Made by a program: the position numbers and the translations under genes
Part shown: positions 15,252 through 25,600 of the stretch, piece by piece
Layout of the letters: every line of letters starts with the position of its first letter
Position numbering within the stretch: the first letter of the stretch is position 1
Notes under the pieces: generated by a model
Databases searched by the model: none
What the model saw: the letters and a program-made list of their open reading frames with translations, nothing else
Told to the model about the DNA's origin: nothing
Assembly (NCBI GenBank): GCA_024347015.1
Contig: AP024889.1
Location: 124,001 to 188,000, forward strand
Source of the DNA: Vibrio pectenicida
Lineage (GTDB): Bacteria; Pseudomonadota; Gammaproteobacteria; Enterobacterales; Vibrionaceae
DNA length: 64,000 bases
Reading direction: 5' to 3'

Positions 15252-17864
15252 ATGATAAATATTGAACTGCCAAGCCTAGTTAAAAGGCTAAGTCCTGCCC
15301 TAAAAAATGCTCTAGAATCTGCTGCCGCAGAATGTGTAAGACGGGGACATTTCTCTATTGAGTCTGAGCATTGGTTTTTCCAGTTATTGCAGCAGTCTAA
15401 ACATTGGAGTGTTGCTCTTACGCAGGCTTCTTTATCAAAAGAATCGATGATTGAGCATTGTCATCAACATCTTGCGAGCTTAGCTCGTGGAAACGATGCG
15501 TCTCCATCTTTATCGCCTGAGTTGGTTGAACTATTGAAAGATTCCTGGATGCTGGCGTCACTAAATAGCTCGCACCAGCAATTGTTGGTGAACGAATTCC
15601 ATATCCTAATGGTGTTAAAGCAGCGTGAAATTCAAAACATTCGCATTGGAGTATTTAGCCGATGGATCTCAGCATTGTCTTCTGAGTGGTTGCGTAGTCA
15701 GTCTATGGTGTTGAATACTTCCAGCGAAACGAGACCACTTGCTGAGGACACAATTACAACCCATGGTGACTCGACCACACCGACTTTGGATAAGTACTCG
15801 CAAAATCTAACGGAAGCCGCACGCAGTGGAAAACTTGATCCTATCACAGGGCGTGGTATTGAGATCCGTAAGTCAATCGATATTCTTTGTCGTCGCCGTC
15901 AAAATAGCCCGATTTTAGTCGGTGAACCAGGTGTGGGTAAAACGGCCATAGTGGAAGGTTTGGCTCAAGAAATCGTCAACGGGAAGGTGCCCCCTTCATT
16001 GGTGAATGTCGAGCTCTACAGTTTAGATCTTACTCTGCTACAGGCGGGAGCGAGTATAAAAGGTGAGTTTGAAAGCCGCTTGAAAGATGTGATTAATGAA
16101 ATCAAGCAATCTGCGACACCAATTATTATATTCATTGACGAAGCTCATACGTTGATCGGTGCGGGTGGTGCGGTAGGCCAAAATGATGCGGCAAATATTT
16201 TAAAGCCAGCATTGGCACGTGGTGAGTTTCGTTCTCTGGCTGCAACAACTTGGGCTGAATATAAACAATACTTTGAATCGGACGCAGCACTGGCTCGTCG
16301 ATTCCAAATAGTTTCTGTTGATGAACCAAATGAAAAAGACGCGACTCACATGCTTTACGGTGTTAAACGCGGCCTAGAAAAACACCACAATGTTAAAGTG
16401 ACGCAAGCAGCCATTGATGCCGCGGTGTCCTTGTCTATCCGCTACCTGCCAGAGCGCAAGCTGCCTGATAAAGCAATCAGTTTGTTAGATACCGCATGTT
16501 CCCGAATTAGCCTGAGTCAAAGTGCGTTACCTCATCAGATGGGAGTCATTGCGGAGCAAGTGCTCTACGCCAACAACGAAATAGAAATACTAGAGCATGA
16601 ATCGGCGTTGTGGTCGATAGAAGACAAACGCTTAGAAAATGCCAAACAAGGTTTGATATCTCTTGAAAAAGAGCAGCAGTTAATTGAAACGTGCTGGAAC
16701 GAAGAACGTAGGCTGGTAGATGAAATTATAGAACTACAAATCCAGCTAGATAAAGAGCTACAAGAAAGTGGTTTTGTGACGTCAGTGAATGTTAAAGCAT
16801 TACTTGCTGAAAAAATGACTGCTCTGCGCGATATGCAGGGAGAACAACCTTTAGTGCTTCCTTGGGTTACGGAGCAAACCATTGCTGATGTAGTAGCACT
16901 TTGGACGGGTATTCCAGTTGGTAATATGCTGAGCCAGGAAGTGGAAAGATTAATGAATCTTGAAACTCATATTAGTGAAAGAGTGATTGGGCAGGTGGCA
17001 CCTATTGCTGAGCTTTCTCAGGCAATTCGTTTGTCCCGTGCAGGCCTAACAGATCCGCGAAAACCTGTTGGCGTATTCCTCATGTGTGGTCCTAGTGGTG
17101 TGGGTAAAACCGAAACGGCATTGGCACTGACGGATCTGCTTTACGGCGGAGAGAGAAATATCACTACGATTAACATGACTGAATTTAAAGAAGAACACAA
17201 AGTGTCAATGCTGCTTGGTTCGCCGGCAGGTTATGTGGGTTACGGGAAAGGTGGTGTTTTAACTGAAGCCGTTCGTAAGAATCCATACTCAGTATTACTT
17301 TTGGACGAAATGGAAAAAGCGCATTCAGGTGTGCATGACATTTTCTATCAGATTTTTGATAAAGGCGCGATTTCAGACAGTGAAGGTCGAACTGTCGATT
17401 TTCGTAACACCATCATTATTATGACCTCGAATGCCGCAGATGGCGCTGTCGTGAATGAGTGTAGAAATGGTCGACCAGATGTAAATGCACTCACGCAGGT
17501 GATTTTTCCTGAATTACAGAAGTTCTTTAAGTCTGCATTTCTTGGTAGGACAACTATAGTGCCCTATTTTCCACTTAATGACGAAGAGATGCGCAAGATT
17601 GCCGAGTTATCACTAAACAGAATTCGCCAACGTATCAAATCTCACTATGGTGCGCACTTCGACTACCACATAGATGTGATTGAGTTACTGGTTAACATGC
17701 ATGATTCACCAGAAACTGGAGCCCGTGCAGTTGAGCAATTAATCAATCGTCAGTTAATGCCAGAGCTGGCGAACCAATGCATTGTTCGCATGAGTGAAAG
17801 TAAATCACTAGAAGCAGTAAGAGTTGAAGTGGTAAATGGTAAATTCATCATTCTAATTGAGTAA
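15252..17864 (+). CDS. clpV: T6SS sheath-recycling ATPase ClpV (TssH)
   Basis: A two-ring AAA+ unfoldase that pulls apart contracted TssB/TssC sheaths for reuse. The 870-residue protein has an N-domain (1-160), a first ATPase domain with Walker A GEPGVGKT near 224-231 and Walker B IIFIDEAH near 294, a middle coiled region (about 440-540), and a second ATPase domain with GPSGVGKTE near 614 and LLLDEMEKAH near 680. Both catalytic motifs are intact. It is a ClpB-family member, but the T6SS context and N-domain mark it as ClpV. Confidence 0.95.
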   Translation: MINIELPSLVKRLSPALKNALESAAAECVRRGHFSIESEHWFFQLLQQSKHWSVALTQASLSKESMIEHCHQHLASLARGNDASPSLSPELVELLKDSWMLASLNSSHQQLLVNEFHILMVLKQREIQNIRIGVFSRWISALSSEWLRSQSMVLNTSSETRPLAEDTITTHGDSTTPTLDKYSQNLTEAARSGKLDPITGRGIEIRKSIDILCRRRQNSPILVGEPGVGKTAIVEGLAQEIVNGKVPPSLVNVELYSLDLTLLQAGASIKGEFESRLKDVINEIKQSATPIIIFIDEAHTLIGAGGAVGQNDAANILKPALARGEFRSLAATTWAEYKQYFESDAALARRFQIVSVDEPNEKDATHMLYGVKRGLEKHHNVKVTQAAIDAAVSLSIRYLPERKLPDKAISLLDTACSRISLSQSALPHQMGVIAEQVLYANNEIEILEHESALWSIEDKRLENAKQGLISLEKEQQLIETCWNEERRLVDEIIELQIQLDKELQESGFVTSVNVKALLAEKMTALRDMQGEQPLVLPWVTEQTIADVVALWTGIPVGNMLSQEVERLMNLETHISERVIGQVAPIAELSQAIRLSRAGLTDPRKPVGVFLMCGPSGVGKTETALALTDLLYGGERNITTINMTEFKEEHKVSMLLGSPAGYVGYGKGGVLTEAVRKNPYSVLLLDEMEKAHSGVHDIFYQIFDKGAISDSEGRTVDFRNTIIIMTSNAADGAVVNECRNGRPDVNALTQVIFPELQKFFKSAFLGRTTIVPYFPLNDEEMRKIAELSLNRIRQRIKSHYGAHFDYHIDVIELLVNMHDSPETGARAVEQLINRQLMPELANQCIVRMSESKSLEAVRVEVVNGKFIILIE

Positions 17865-17996
17865 GTATCTAATAAAAAAGAAAAACTAGATTGTTACATG
17901 GCTGAGCCATACGCCAGTATACACATAATAACGATATCTACGTGTGGGACAGCAATGTTGTATGTTTTTCTAGCACCAGCAGGAGAAGAGTGAGTC

Positions 17997-18698
17997 ATGA
18001 TGCGAATTTTTTTAATTACCCTTATGGCTGTTGGATACAGCAAGTTTACGTTGGCGTTTAAATCTCCAGAAAGGGTATTGCTTGCGACCCAAGAGTGGTT
18101 CCCTTTTCAATACCAAGAAAATGGAGAAATTAAAGGGTCGAATATCGAAAAAATGAAATGCGTGATGGGGGTAATGGATCAGCCTTACCAGCTTACTATG
18201 ACAAAGTGGGACCGAGCTCAACTTGAGGTAGAGGCAGGTTCGCAAGACGGATTTTTCCTTGCATCTCATAATAGTAAACGGGATAGGTATGCGGAATATT
18301 CTACACCGCTAGATGAACAAGATTGGAGTTGGTTTTTCTTATCGAACTCAGGTGTGGCTGAAATGGAAGATACTTTTTTCAAATCGCAGATCGAAGTGGC
18401 GGCAATGTTTGGTTCGAACAAATGGCTCTGGCTTCACAAAAAAGGCTACCGCGTTATTAAGAAACCAAGGACAGCTAACGCTCTTATTAAATTAATGCTA
18501 AATGAAGAAGTTGGCGCAATTCTGGGTAATGAGAAGGTGATCAATGAAGCTATTAATGATATGGGGCTCAGCCATCGAGAGATATCTATAAGAAGGTTGA
18601 AGTCTAAACCTTTAGGTGTGTATTTCTCGAGAGCGTTCACCAAGAAGTATCCCCATTTTCTAAACAAATTTAATGACGCGGTAGCTCAGTGCCGTTAA
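17997..18698 (+). CDS. Periplasmic solute-binding-like protein in the T6SS operon
   Basis: The 233-residue product has an N-terminal signal-like stretch (MRIFLITLMAVGYSKFTLAF) and then the layout of family-3 amino-acid-type binding proteins (RVLLATQEWFPFQYQENGEIKG, GILGNEKV-like hinge, final NKFNDAVAQC). It lacks transporter partners (no permease or ATPase nearby), so it is probably not part of an importer. It is placed 132 bases after clpV and 34 before the FHA gene, with GGAG ahead of ATG, which suggests co-expression. Its job in the T6SS, if any, is unknown. Confidence 0.78.
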   Translation: MMRIFLITLMAVGYSKFTLAFKSPERVLLATQEWFPFQYQENGEIKGSNIEKMKCVMGVMDQPYQLTMTKWDRAQLEVEAGSQDGFFLASHNSKRDRYAEYSTPLDEQDWSWFFLSNSGVAEMEDTFFKSQIEVAAMFGSNKWLWLHKKGYRVIKKPRTANALIKLMLNEEVGAILGNEKVINEAINDMGLSHREISIRRLKSKPLGVYFSRAFTKKYPHFLNKFNDAVAQCR

Positions 18699-18732
18699 TT
18701 ACAAATTATTGAGCTTTTTGAAGGTCAGACAC

Positions 18733-19686
18733 ATGCCTATATCTATTAGAATTATTAGTAACCCCTCTAATGAAAGTGTTACTCAATGGAATCATGCTTT
18801 TCCTGAAGAGGGTGGAAATATCGGCCGTGCTTATGGTGCGATATTGCAATTGAGCGACGCTAGCAGGGAGGTCTCAGGTATACATGCCATTATTCGCAAG
18901 ACTTCACGCGGATATCAAATTGCAGATAACAGCACCAATGGCTTATTTATCAATGGTTTTGACATGCCATTGGGAAAAGGCAATCAAACAACACTTAGTG
19001 ATGGTGATGTGTTGGATATTGGAGGGTATCGCCTTCTGGTTTCTTGTTTTTTGCCTGATCATGCGAAAGTTCGAAGTGGAGAGGAGTGCATTAATAGCTC
19101 CTCTTTTGGAGAGGATCCGTTCAGCAGACAGCCTGAGCCTAGTGTTGAGACAATACCGGAGGTGCAAACTGAACCTGATTCTACCATGGCAACTCGGGAT
19201 ATAGTGGATGATGACCCATTTTTGAGTACGGGCACCATGAAGAAAATGAAACAGGAGCACTTTGAACTCGATTTCCCAACAAGTGATGAAGACCCATTGA
19301 GATGTAATGAACTTCAAGCATCGCTTAATTTGCGAAATGAAGCGATGTTTTCCTCTTTTGTGCAACAGGAGATTAGTGAGACCCCTAAATCTGCTCAGTT
19401 GGCAATGGTCGAGATTCAAAAGCATGAACAGTTCCTGCAGGAATGCTCGGATAAAGCGTTGGAAATAGCATTGACGCGTTTACTTTCTGAACTATCTCCA
19501 GATGCAATTGAGTCTATGTTTAATGATTTATCTGGTAGCCGCTTCTGGCCTCGAAAGAGGAAATATTGGTGTATGTACAAACGTTATTTCACCAGACAAA
19601 TTGAAACCCGTGACTGGCAGGTTAAATTTAAAACCTATTTCCATGATGCGATACGCCTACAGCGCAACTTAGAGGAAGGGAGATGA
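18733..19686 (+). CDS. tagH: FHA-domain T6SS regulator (TagH/Fha)
   Basis: Forkhead-associated domains bind phosphothreonine, and in T6SS they relay kinase signals to the membrane complex. The FHA domain spans roughly residues 1-105 of 317: GNIGRAYGA, then VSGIHAIIRKTSRGYQ and the NSTNGLFING turn, all intact. An acidic linker (about 115-175) leads to a C-terminal domain ending FWPRKRKYWCMYKRYF. I chose ATG at 18733, with GAAGG 8 bases upstream, rather than a TTG 24 bases earlier. It precedes tssJ, overlapping by four bases. The matching kinase is at 26049. Confidence 0.88.
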   Translation: MPISIRIISNPSNESVTQWNHAFPEEGGNIGRAYGAILQLSDASREVSGIHAIIRKTSRGYQIADNSTNGLFINGFDMPLGKGNQTTLSDGDVLDIGGYRLLVSCFLPDHAKVRSGEECINSSSFGEDPFSRQPEPSVETIPEVQTEPDSTMATRDIVDDDPFLSTGTMKKMKQEHFELDFPTSDEDPLRCNELQASLNLRNEAMFSSFVQQEISETPKSAQLAMVEIQKHEQFLQECSDKALEIALTRLLSELSPDAIESMFNDLSGSRFWPRKRKYWCMYKRYFTRQIETRDWQVKFKTYFHDAIRLQRNLEEGR

Positions 19687-20156
19687 TGTTATGTCGAGCC
19701 TTTTTATTGAGTTTAGTGCTGCTTCTTTCTGGTTGTAGTTTTTGGAGTAACCACCTAGGGGAACCAAAGCTGGTCATTAATATTACCGCTGCGGATAACA
19801 TCAACCCTAATTTTAAGGGGCAGCCTTCTCCAGTTGAACTGCGTATTTATCAACTAACCAACAGTAATGCATTTGAACAATCTAACTTTATGCAAATTTA
19901 TAACGATGAACAGAGTGTGCTAACTGCAGAATTAGCGGTTGTTCGTCAGTTACTAAGCTTAATGCCTGGAGAAGTTCGCCAAGAAGTAATTCCTCTGGGT
20001 ACAGGAGTTAAGTTTATTGGTGTTATTGCAGGTTTTGCAGATTACCGAGCTGCCAAAAACAAAGTGATCTATGAGCCTATTATCTTCAATTCAGTGACAA
20101 TTAATATTGAAGTTGATGGAATTAACCTGTCTATATCGGGAGAGGAAGGTAAATAA
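19683..20156 (+). CDS. tssJ: T6SS outer-membrane lipoprotein TssJ
   Basis: TssJ anchors the membrane complex in the outer membrane and binds TssM. The 157-residue protein begins with a lipoprotein signal ending in LLSGC, so Cys18 would be acylated. The following beta-sandwich has the family motif PVELRIYQLTNSNAFEQSNF (residues 55-74), seen in most TssJ. A Ser at +2 is compatible with sorting to the outer membrane. It overlaps tssK by one base and the FHA gene by four. Confidence 0.93.
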   Translation: MMLCRAFLLSLVLLLSGCSFWSNHLGEPKLVINITAADNINPNFKGQPSPVELRIYQLTNSNAFEQSNFMQIYNDEQSVLTAELAVVRQLLSLMPGEVRQEVIPLGTGVKFIGVIAGFADYRAAKNKVIYEPIIFNSVTINIEVDGINLSISGEEGK

Positions 20157-21472
20157 TGGATGCTAACAAAGTGGTTTGGAGCGAAGGAATGTTCCTCTCA
20201 CCGCAACACTTTCAACAGCAAGAGCGCTACATCGAGCATTTTACTCGCGAGTTTTCTGGACAGATAAGTCCTAATTCTTATGGTTTGACTCATCTTGAGT
20301 TAGATTTTTCTGTACTGAATGTTGGTAAGGTGTCGGTTCGTCGCGCGAAAGGTATTTTTCCTGACGGTACTCCTTTTGAAATTGACCAAGCACTTGTAAT
20401 TGATGTACCTAAAAGTATCAGTCATAAGAAAGTTTACCTCGCTTTGCCCTTGTCAAGATCTGGCACTATTGATGTAGGTGATGATAGCCGTCTGAGATAT
20501 GGTGTAGTAGAGCACCCAGTTTATGATATTAGTCAAGAACGTAGTGCTCCGGTTCAACTTGAGTTAGCGCAACTTAACATCCAGCTCAAGCTGGAAGGAG
20601 ATGAATTAAAAGACTTCATTTTGATCGCTGTAGCTGAAATAAGTGAGCACAAATCTGAGGGTGTTTTGGTTCTTAACCAAGCTTTCATTCCACAAAGTTT
20701 GCATTTTGGTGTTTCCAGTTACTTGAGTGATTCAGTAGCAGAGGTCTATGCGCAAGTTCAATATCGTTCGAGTGCAATTCACGCTCGTCTTCAGGCAGAA
20801 ACCAGTAGTAAAAGTTATCAGTCTCTTATGCGTGATTATTTATGGTTGCAAGTACTGGGTGCTTGGATACCTAAGTTGGAGCAATGGAAACTTGATGGAA
20901 CTTTGTTGACGCGTCATTTGTATCTCGAATGTGTATCTATGACCGGCCAGATGCAAGGGTTAGAGGGCAAAATGCCGAAGTCTTTCCCTGCGTGGAACCA
21001 AGGTGATCTTTATAGTATTTTCTCTCCAGTTTTTTCTGAGTTATTGGTCTTATTGCGCGAAGTCCAAATTGACAATGTTTCCACCTTGAAGTGGGATCGA
21101 CAGCTGTTTGCGACCCGTCGCTTATTACGAACTTTAGTTGATGATCGTAGCTTGTATAACCAAGGCCGCTTTGTGATGGTTGTGTCTTCTTCGATTGGCG
21201 CGACACGCATTAGTGAAGAGTTTCCACATGCAGCGAAGCTGGCTGGTAATAGTGATATTGCAGGGTTGGTACGTAATGCATTATCTGGTGTCCCACTGCG
21301 CCACTTACCTTATTCACCATCAGAGCTGAAGTCAGTGAAAGATGCTGCGTATTTCGAAATCGATACCAAATCCGATCTGTGGCAGGCCTTAGTTAAAAGA
21401 GATGAAGCGATTGCTCTCCACATCGATGAAAGAATTGATGATATTCACGTCGACTTTCATGTGATTAGGTAG
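20156..21472 (+). CDS. tssK: T6SS baseplate-to-membrane connector TssK
   Basis: TssK trimers link the TssFG wedges to the TssL-TssM complex. The 438 residues open with VVWSEGMFLSPQHFQQQERY, an unmistakable family signature, and contain GLTHLELD and the FAVAEI-like strand (FILIAVAEISEHKSEG) further in. The C-terminal domain holds LRHLPYSPSELKSVKDAAYFEID. Length and order are normal. It lies directly between tssJ and tssL, as in most T6SS loci. Confidence 0.95.
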   Translation: MDANKVVWSEGMFLSPQHFQQQERYIEHFTREFSGQISPNSYGLTHLELDFSVLNVGKVSVRRAKGIFPDGTPFEIDQALVIDVPKSISHKKVYLALPLSRSGTIDVGDDSRLRYGVVEHPVYDISQERSAPVQLELAQLNIQLKLEGDELKDFILIAVAEISEHKSEGVLVLNQAFIPQSLHFGVSSYLSDSVAEVYAQVQYRSSAIHARLQAETSSKSYQSLMRDYLWLQVLGAWIPKLEQWKLDGTLLTRHLYLECVSMTGQMQGLEGKMPKSFPAWNQGDLYSIFSPVFSELLVLLREVQIDNVSTLKWDRQLFATRRLLRTLVDDRSLYNQGRFVMVVSSSIGATRISEEFPHAAKLAGNSDIAGLVRNALSGVPLRHLPYSPSELKSVKDAAYFEIDTKSDLWQALVKRDEAIALHIDERIDDIHVDFHVIR

Positions 21473-21479
21473 GTTAGCA

Positions 21480-22622
21480 ATGACAGGGTTATTTAGTGAG
21501 GAACCTACGGTTCAAATTCAGCGCCAAACAACGGTAAACTCAAATAAACAAGGTGTAAGCCAGAGTCCCAAAGCAGATACATCGGGCATGGAGCAGTTGA
21601 TAGAAAACCTGACTGCTTATAGTAGTCCGCTAATGAACGCGGCGACCGAGCTGCTTGGTATTTTGGTTACCATTAAGCGTCAAGGTTCATCACGTGATAT
21701 TAATCGCTTTAGACAAAAATTATTGGATGCGATTGAATCATTTCGTCTGCGTGGTTTGCACTTGGATTACCATCCCAGTGTGATTGAAAATAGTTGTTTT
21801 GTATTGTGCGCTGCACTTGATGAGGCTGTGTTATACACCTCATGGGGAGAGCGTGTTCGTTGGGAAAATCACTCACTTTTGAGCAAAGTATTTTCTCAAC
21901 GTAACGGAGGTGAGGCCTTTTTTATATTGCTTGAGAAAGCGAGCCAGCAGCCCAAGAAACTCTCGGATTTCATCGAGCTTCAATATGTATTATTAGCGCT
22001 CGGATTCAAAGGACGTTTTTGCTATGAAGACGAAGGTCAATTGCACGATATTATCTCACACACATATGGGCTGATTCGTCCCTATCGCACAGAGATCCCA
22101 CTACAGGCTCCTAAATCCCCCAAGTTAATTGAAGGTAAGCAACCTTGGCTAATGTATCGAGTACGAAAAATATTGGGTATGACTTTTTTGATTTTCGCAA
22201 CAAGTTATGGTTTCGCAGAATACTGGTACCACATCAGTAGCCAGTCTTTGTTGTCTCAATTGGATATCATTGACACCTTGGGTGTGAACTTAAAGAAAGC
22301 TAATAGTGAATTAGTTTACCTTAGTACGGATGATGATTTAGGTCGAGAAGTTATAAAACTAGAAGAGAATATTGGAATGAAAGAAGAAGTAGTTGCTCAA
22401 CAATGGGAAATTATTTTGGCGACTTTCTTAAATCCTGATAATGCTGTTCGCTTATCGAATGAAGTTAGCCAAGCTGGATATAAATCATATACTCGTGCAT
22501 CTGGCCGTGGTGTAGAGCTATACGTCAATGCAGGTGATGATTTGAGTGAAATTCGAAAACTGAAAAATGAACTGAATATTAGATTTGGACTAGACACTAT
22601 GATAAGAAGAGCGCAGAAATAA
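21480..22622 (+). CDS. tssL: T6SS inner-membrane protein TssL with an apparent SPOR-like periplasmic end
   Basis: TssL (DotU family) forms the inner-membrane complex with TssM. The cytoplasmic helical domain (residues 30-200) carries LLGILVTIKRQ, FVLCAALDEAV and a RFCYEDEGQL segment; one membrane helix follows at about 232-250. Instead of the OmpA-type peptidoglycan domain found in some TssL, the last 70 residues (about 306-378) read like a SPOR fold: QWEIILATFLNPDNAVRLSN, AGYKSY, VELYVNAGDD. The domain claim is by eye. With 380 residues it is longer than plain TssL (about 220-250). Confidence 0.92.
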   Translation: MTGLFSEEPTVQIQRQTTVNSNKQGVSQSPKADTSGMEQLIENLTAYSSPLMNAATELLGILVTIKRQGSSRDINRFRQKLLDAIESFRLRGLHLDYHPSVIENSCFVLCAALDEAVLYTSWGERVRWENHSLLSKVFSQRNGGEAFFILLEKASQQPKKLSDFIELQYVLLALGFKGRFCYEDEGQLHDIISHTYGLIRPYRTEIPLQAPKSPKLIEGKQPWLMYRVRKILGMTFLIFATSYGFAEYWYHISSQSLLSQLDIIDTLGVNLKKANSELVYLSTDDDLGREVIKLEENIGMKEEVVAQQWEIILATFLNPDNAVRLSNEVSQAGYKSYTRASGRGVELYVNAGDDLSEIRKLKNELNIRFGLDTMIRRAQK

Positions 22623-22623
22623 A

Positions 22624-25600
22624 ATGTTAAAAAAGGTTTTAGCAATTGTCTCAGTCATTATTTCTGTTATAGGAATAATTGTGCTCTGGTTGTATTTACC
22701 TGAGGAAAAATCAGCTTGGCTTAAGTGGACATTGATGGGCCTGATGACCTCTATCATTATGTTCATTGTTTATTGGTGGTGGAAGCAGAGAAGGATTAGC
22801 CAAGTAAAATCGGAAGAGCATGATCTTCAAATCTTACTAAAGCAAGATACTTGTGTGATCCAGCAGTTGTTCCAAGTTGCGACCAAGAAAATACGAGGTC
22901 AGGGTCGCAGTAAGCTGGAAAGTTTGTACAGCCTACCTTGGTACTTAGTTATTGGTGGTGAGAATGACTCAAAAAGTGAAATCTTGCTGCAAAATGGTTT
23001 CGAGGTTATAAGTAAAAGTGAGACTGAATCGTATTTATGCTTTTGGAGCAACGATAATGCGATCGTGATAGAAGTTGGTCAGAGGATATTTACTAGTGAG
23101 GGCGTTGATGAAGTCCTTTGGAAAGTGCTGGCAAAGCAGCTTTTCAAATATCGCCCAAGACAAGGCTTGAATGGCATTATTGCTGTGGTCGGTTGTGATC
23201 GACTAATTACCAGTGATAAAAAAGAGCGCACCAAACTTTCCACAATTTATCAGAAAGCTGTGTTGTCGATGGGAGGAGTACTTGATCTTAATCTGCCAGT
23301 TTATACTGTGATTTCAAAGGCAGATACCATTGCCGATTTTATTGGTTTCTTTGAAGGTTTTTCAGCATATGATTCCGAAAAACCATTTGGTATCACGTTC
23401 GATTGTGATTACTTGCAGCGTTATGATAAAAATCAATTCACAGCAGAAAGTCATACATTGATCACATCTGTTGCTGGGCAGCAGTTCGAATTGCTGCGAA
23501 ACGTGAGTCGTGAAAAGTCTAGTTCAATTGTCGCTTGGCCATATCAATTGAGAATTTTTCTGCAGAGAGTAAATGAACTCTTATCGGATATAGGTCGAGA
23601 GAGCCGAACGCGTGAAGCAGTATGGATTCGTGGCGTTTACTTGATGTCTGCGGTCCAAAAGGGGACTAAATACGATTTACTGACACAGGTGGTTGCTGAG
23701 CGTGCTGAGTTCAACTTGATAAGTCAGTGTGACCAAAAGCCAAGCCGTCGAGGCTTTTTTACTAAAAATCTGTTTAATAAGATTATTCTTCCTGAGAAGA
23801 GCATAGTAGGTGTCAACGAATGGTGTCATTCAGCATACCTTATGTTGCGTTCAGCTGCCTTGGGAATGATTGTGGCGCTAGTTTTCATTGCTGGATTAAA
23901 GCTCAAATATAACTGGAATCTAGATGAAGAATGGCGCTTGAAAGCACTGACACAAATCCATCTCTATAAAAGCGGTATCAACCAATTGAGAGATGATTGC
24001 TCGATATCGGAAATGATCTCTGTGCTTTCAGAGTTGGAAAACGTTGCTCTTAAAGGCGTACAACGAAGACCTTGGCATCAAATGGTCAGTATGAAACAAA
24101 TTGATACAGCAGAGAGCGTTTATTCTGCGTATGTGGGACAGTTGCATCAAATCTTGCTACCTAAGCTGGAAGAGCTTATCGTCGGTGAATTGTACGTTTA
24201 TATTAATTTGGGTAATTCGGGGAGAATTTTTGAAGTTTTGCGCTATTACCAGATGTTGTTTGATAAAAAGCAGCTAAACCTTAAAGAGTTACAAGCTTAT
24301 TTATTGGACAACTTAAAGGAGCAGGGAGAGCTTTCATCTGATGAGTTATTTGCATTATCGTCTTTGATTGAACACACATTTCGTGGTGATTATGATAAGC
24401 AACTTCAGCCTAACAAAGATCTTATGTCAGTCGCAATCAATAATCTTGAAGGCTTTTCTCCTGAACGTTTGATATATACACGTATCAAAACCATGCCTGA
24501 ATATCGCATGCAAGTCGATCTCCGTAGCCAACTGGGCGAAAATTTTGACAGCTTATTTGAGTTTTCCAGCGACTTTCATGGCTATCTTATTCCTGAAATA
24601 TTTACCAAGCAAGGTTACACACAGATTGATCTTTCTCCAAAGTCTGAGTTATTGAATTACTTAATCGGGGAGTTTAAAGCGATTCAGGGCGACTTCTCTG
24701 GCGCTTCTATTATGGAGCTTACAGAACTTAGCAAGCAAGTGCAGCGTTTGTATTTTGCTGACTACGTTTATTACTGGAAAGAGCTAATCAACAATATTCA
24801 GGTTAAGCAGTTTGATAATGTTTCTGAATTAAGTCTCGCGCTTAGAGAAGCGAGTGTACCAGTTACCAGCCCATTATTGGGACTGTTGGATGCAGTGGCA
24901 GTAAATACCACATTGGCAGTAAATGAAGTACCAGAAATTATGGGCCAAGAGCGTATTACCAGCCAGTTTGGTCTGGAAAAAATTAATGAGTTAAGCCCAG
25001 GTGCTGGCGACAAGCTATTGAGGTTACAACCTTCCTTCGTAGTAAATGAGACATTTTTATCTTTCTCTCGTTTTGTGAATGGCAATGGAGAGGATAAAGT
25101 TGAGCCAGTCTATGCATTGATTGCTCAGTTTGATGCGCTGAACTTGTTTTTTGATACCGCGCTATCTAGTACTGACCCGAGTAAATTATTCCACACTTAT
25201 GCTGTCGCTCATGCGAAGGGCAGTACCGACCCGATTGTTACTTTTCGTAAAGCAGGTATGAAAGCACCCAGTAAAGTGTCTTCTTGGATAAGAGATCTCA
25301 GTGCTCAAGCTTGGCAACAAGTGGTTAGTTGCAGTTTGCCTTATTTAAATACTCAGTGGGATGAGCGAGTGTACCAGTCTTATATGTCATCCATTGAAGG
25401 CCGCTTCCCATTTGCTCAACATGGACGGGGAGAAGTGGCCTTGGATGACTTTATGCGATTTTTTAAGCCTCGAGGTCGTATTGATTTATACATGGATGAA
25501 TTCTTAACCTCATTTGTTTACTGGGATAATGGTCGACTGAAGCTTTTAGAAGTCGATGGAATCACTTTGCCCATCAGTAAAAACATGCGTGGTCAACTAG

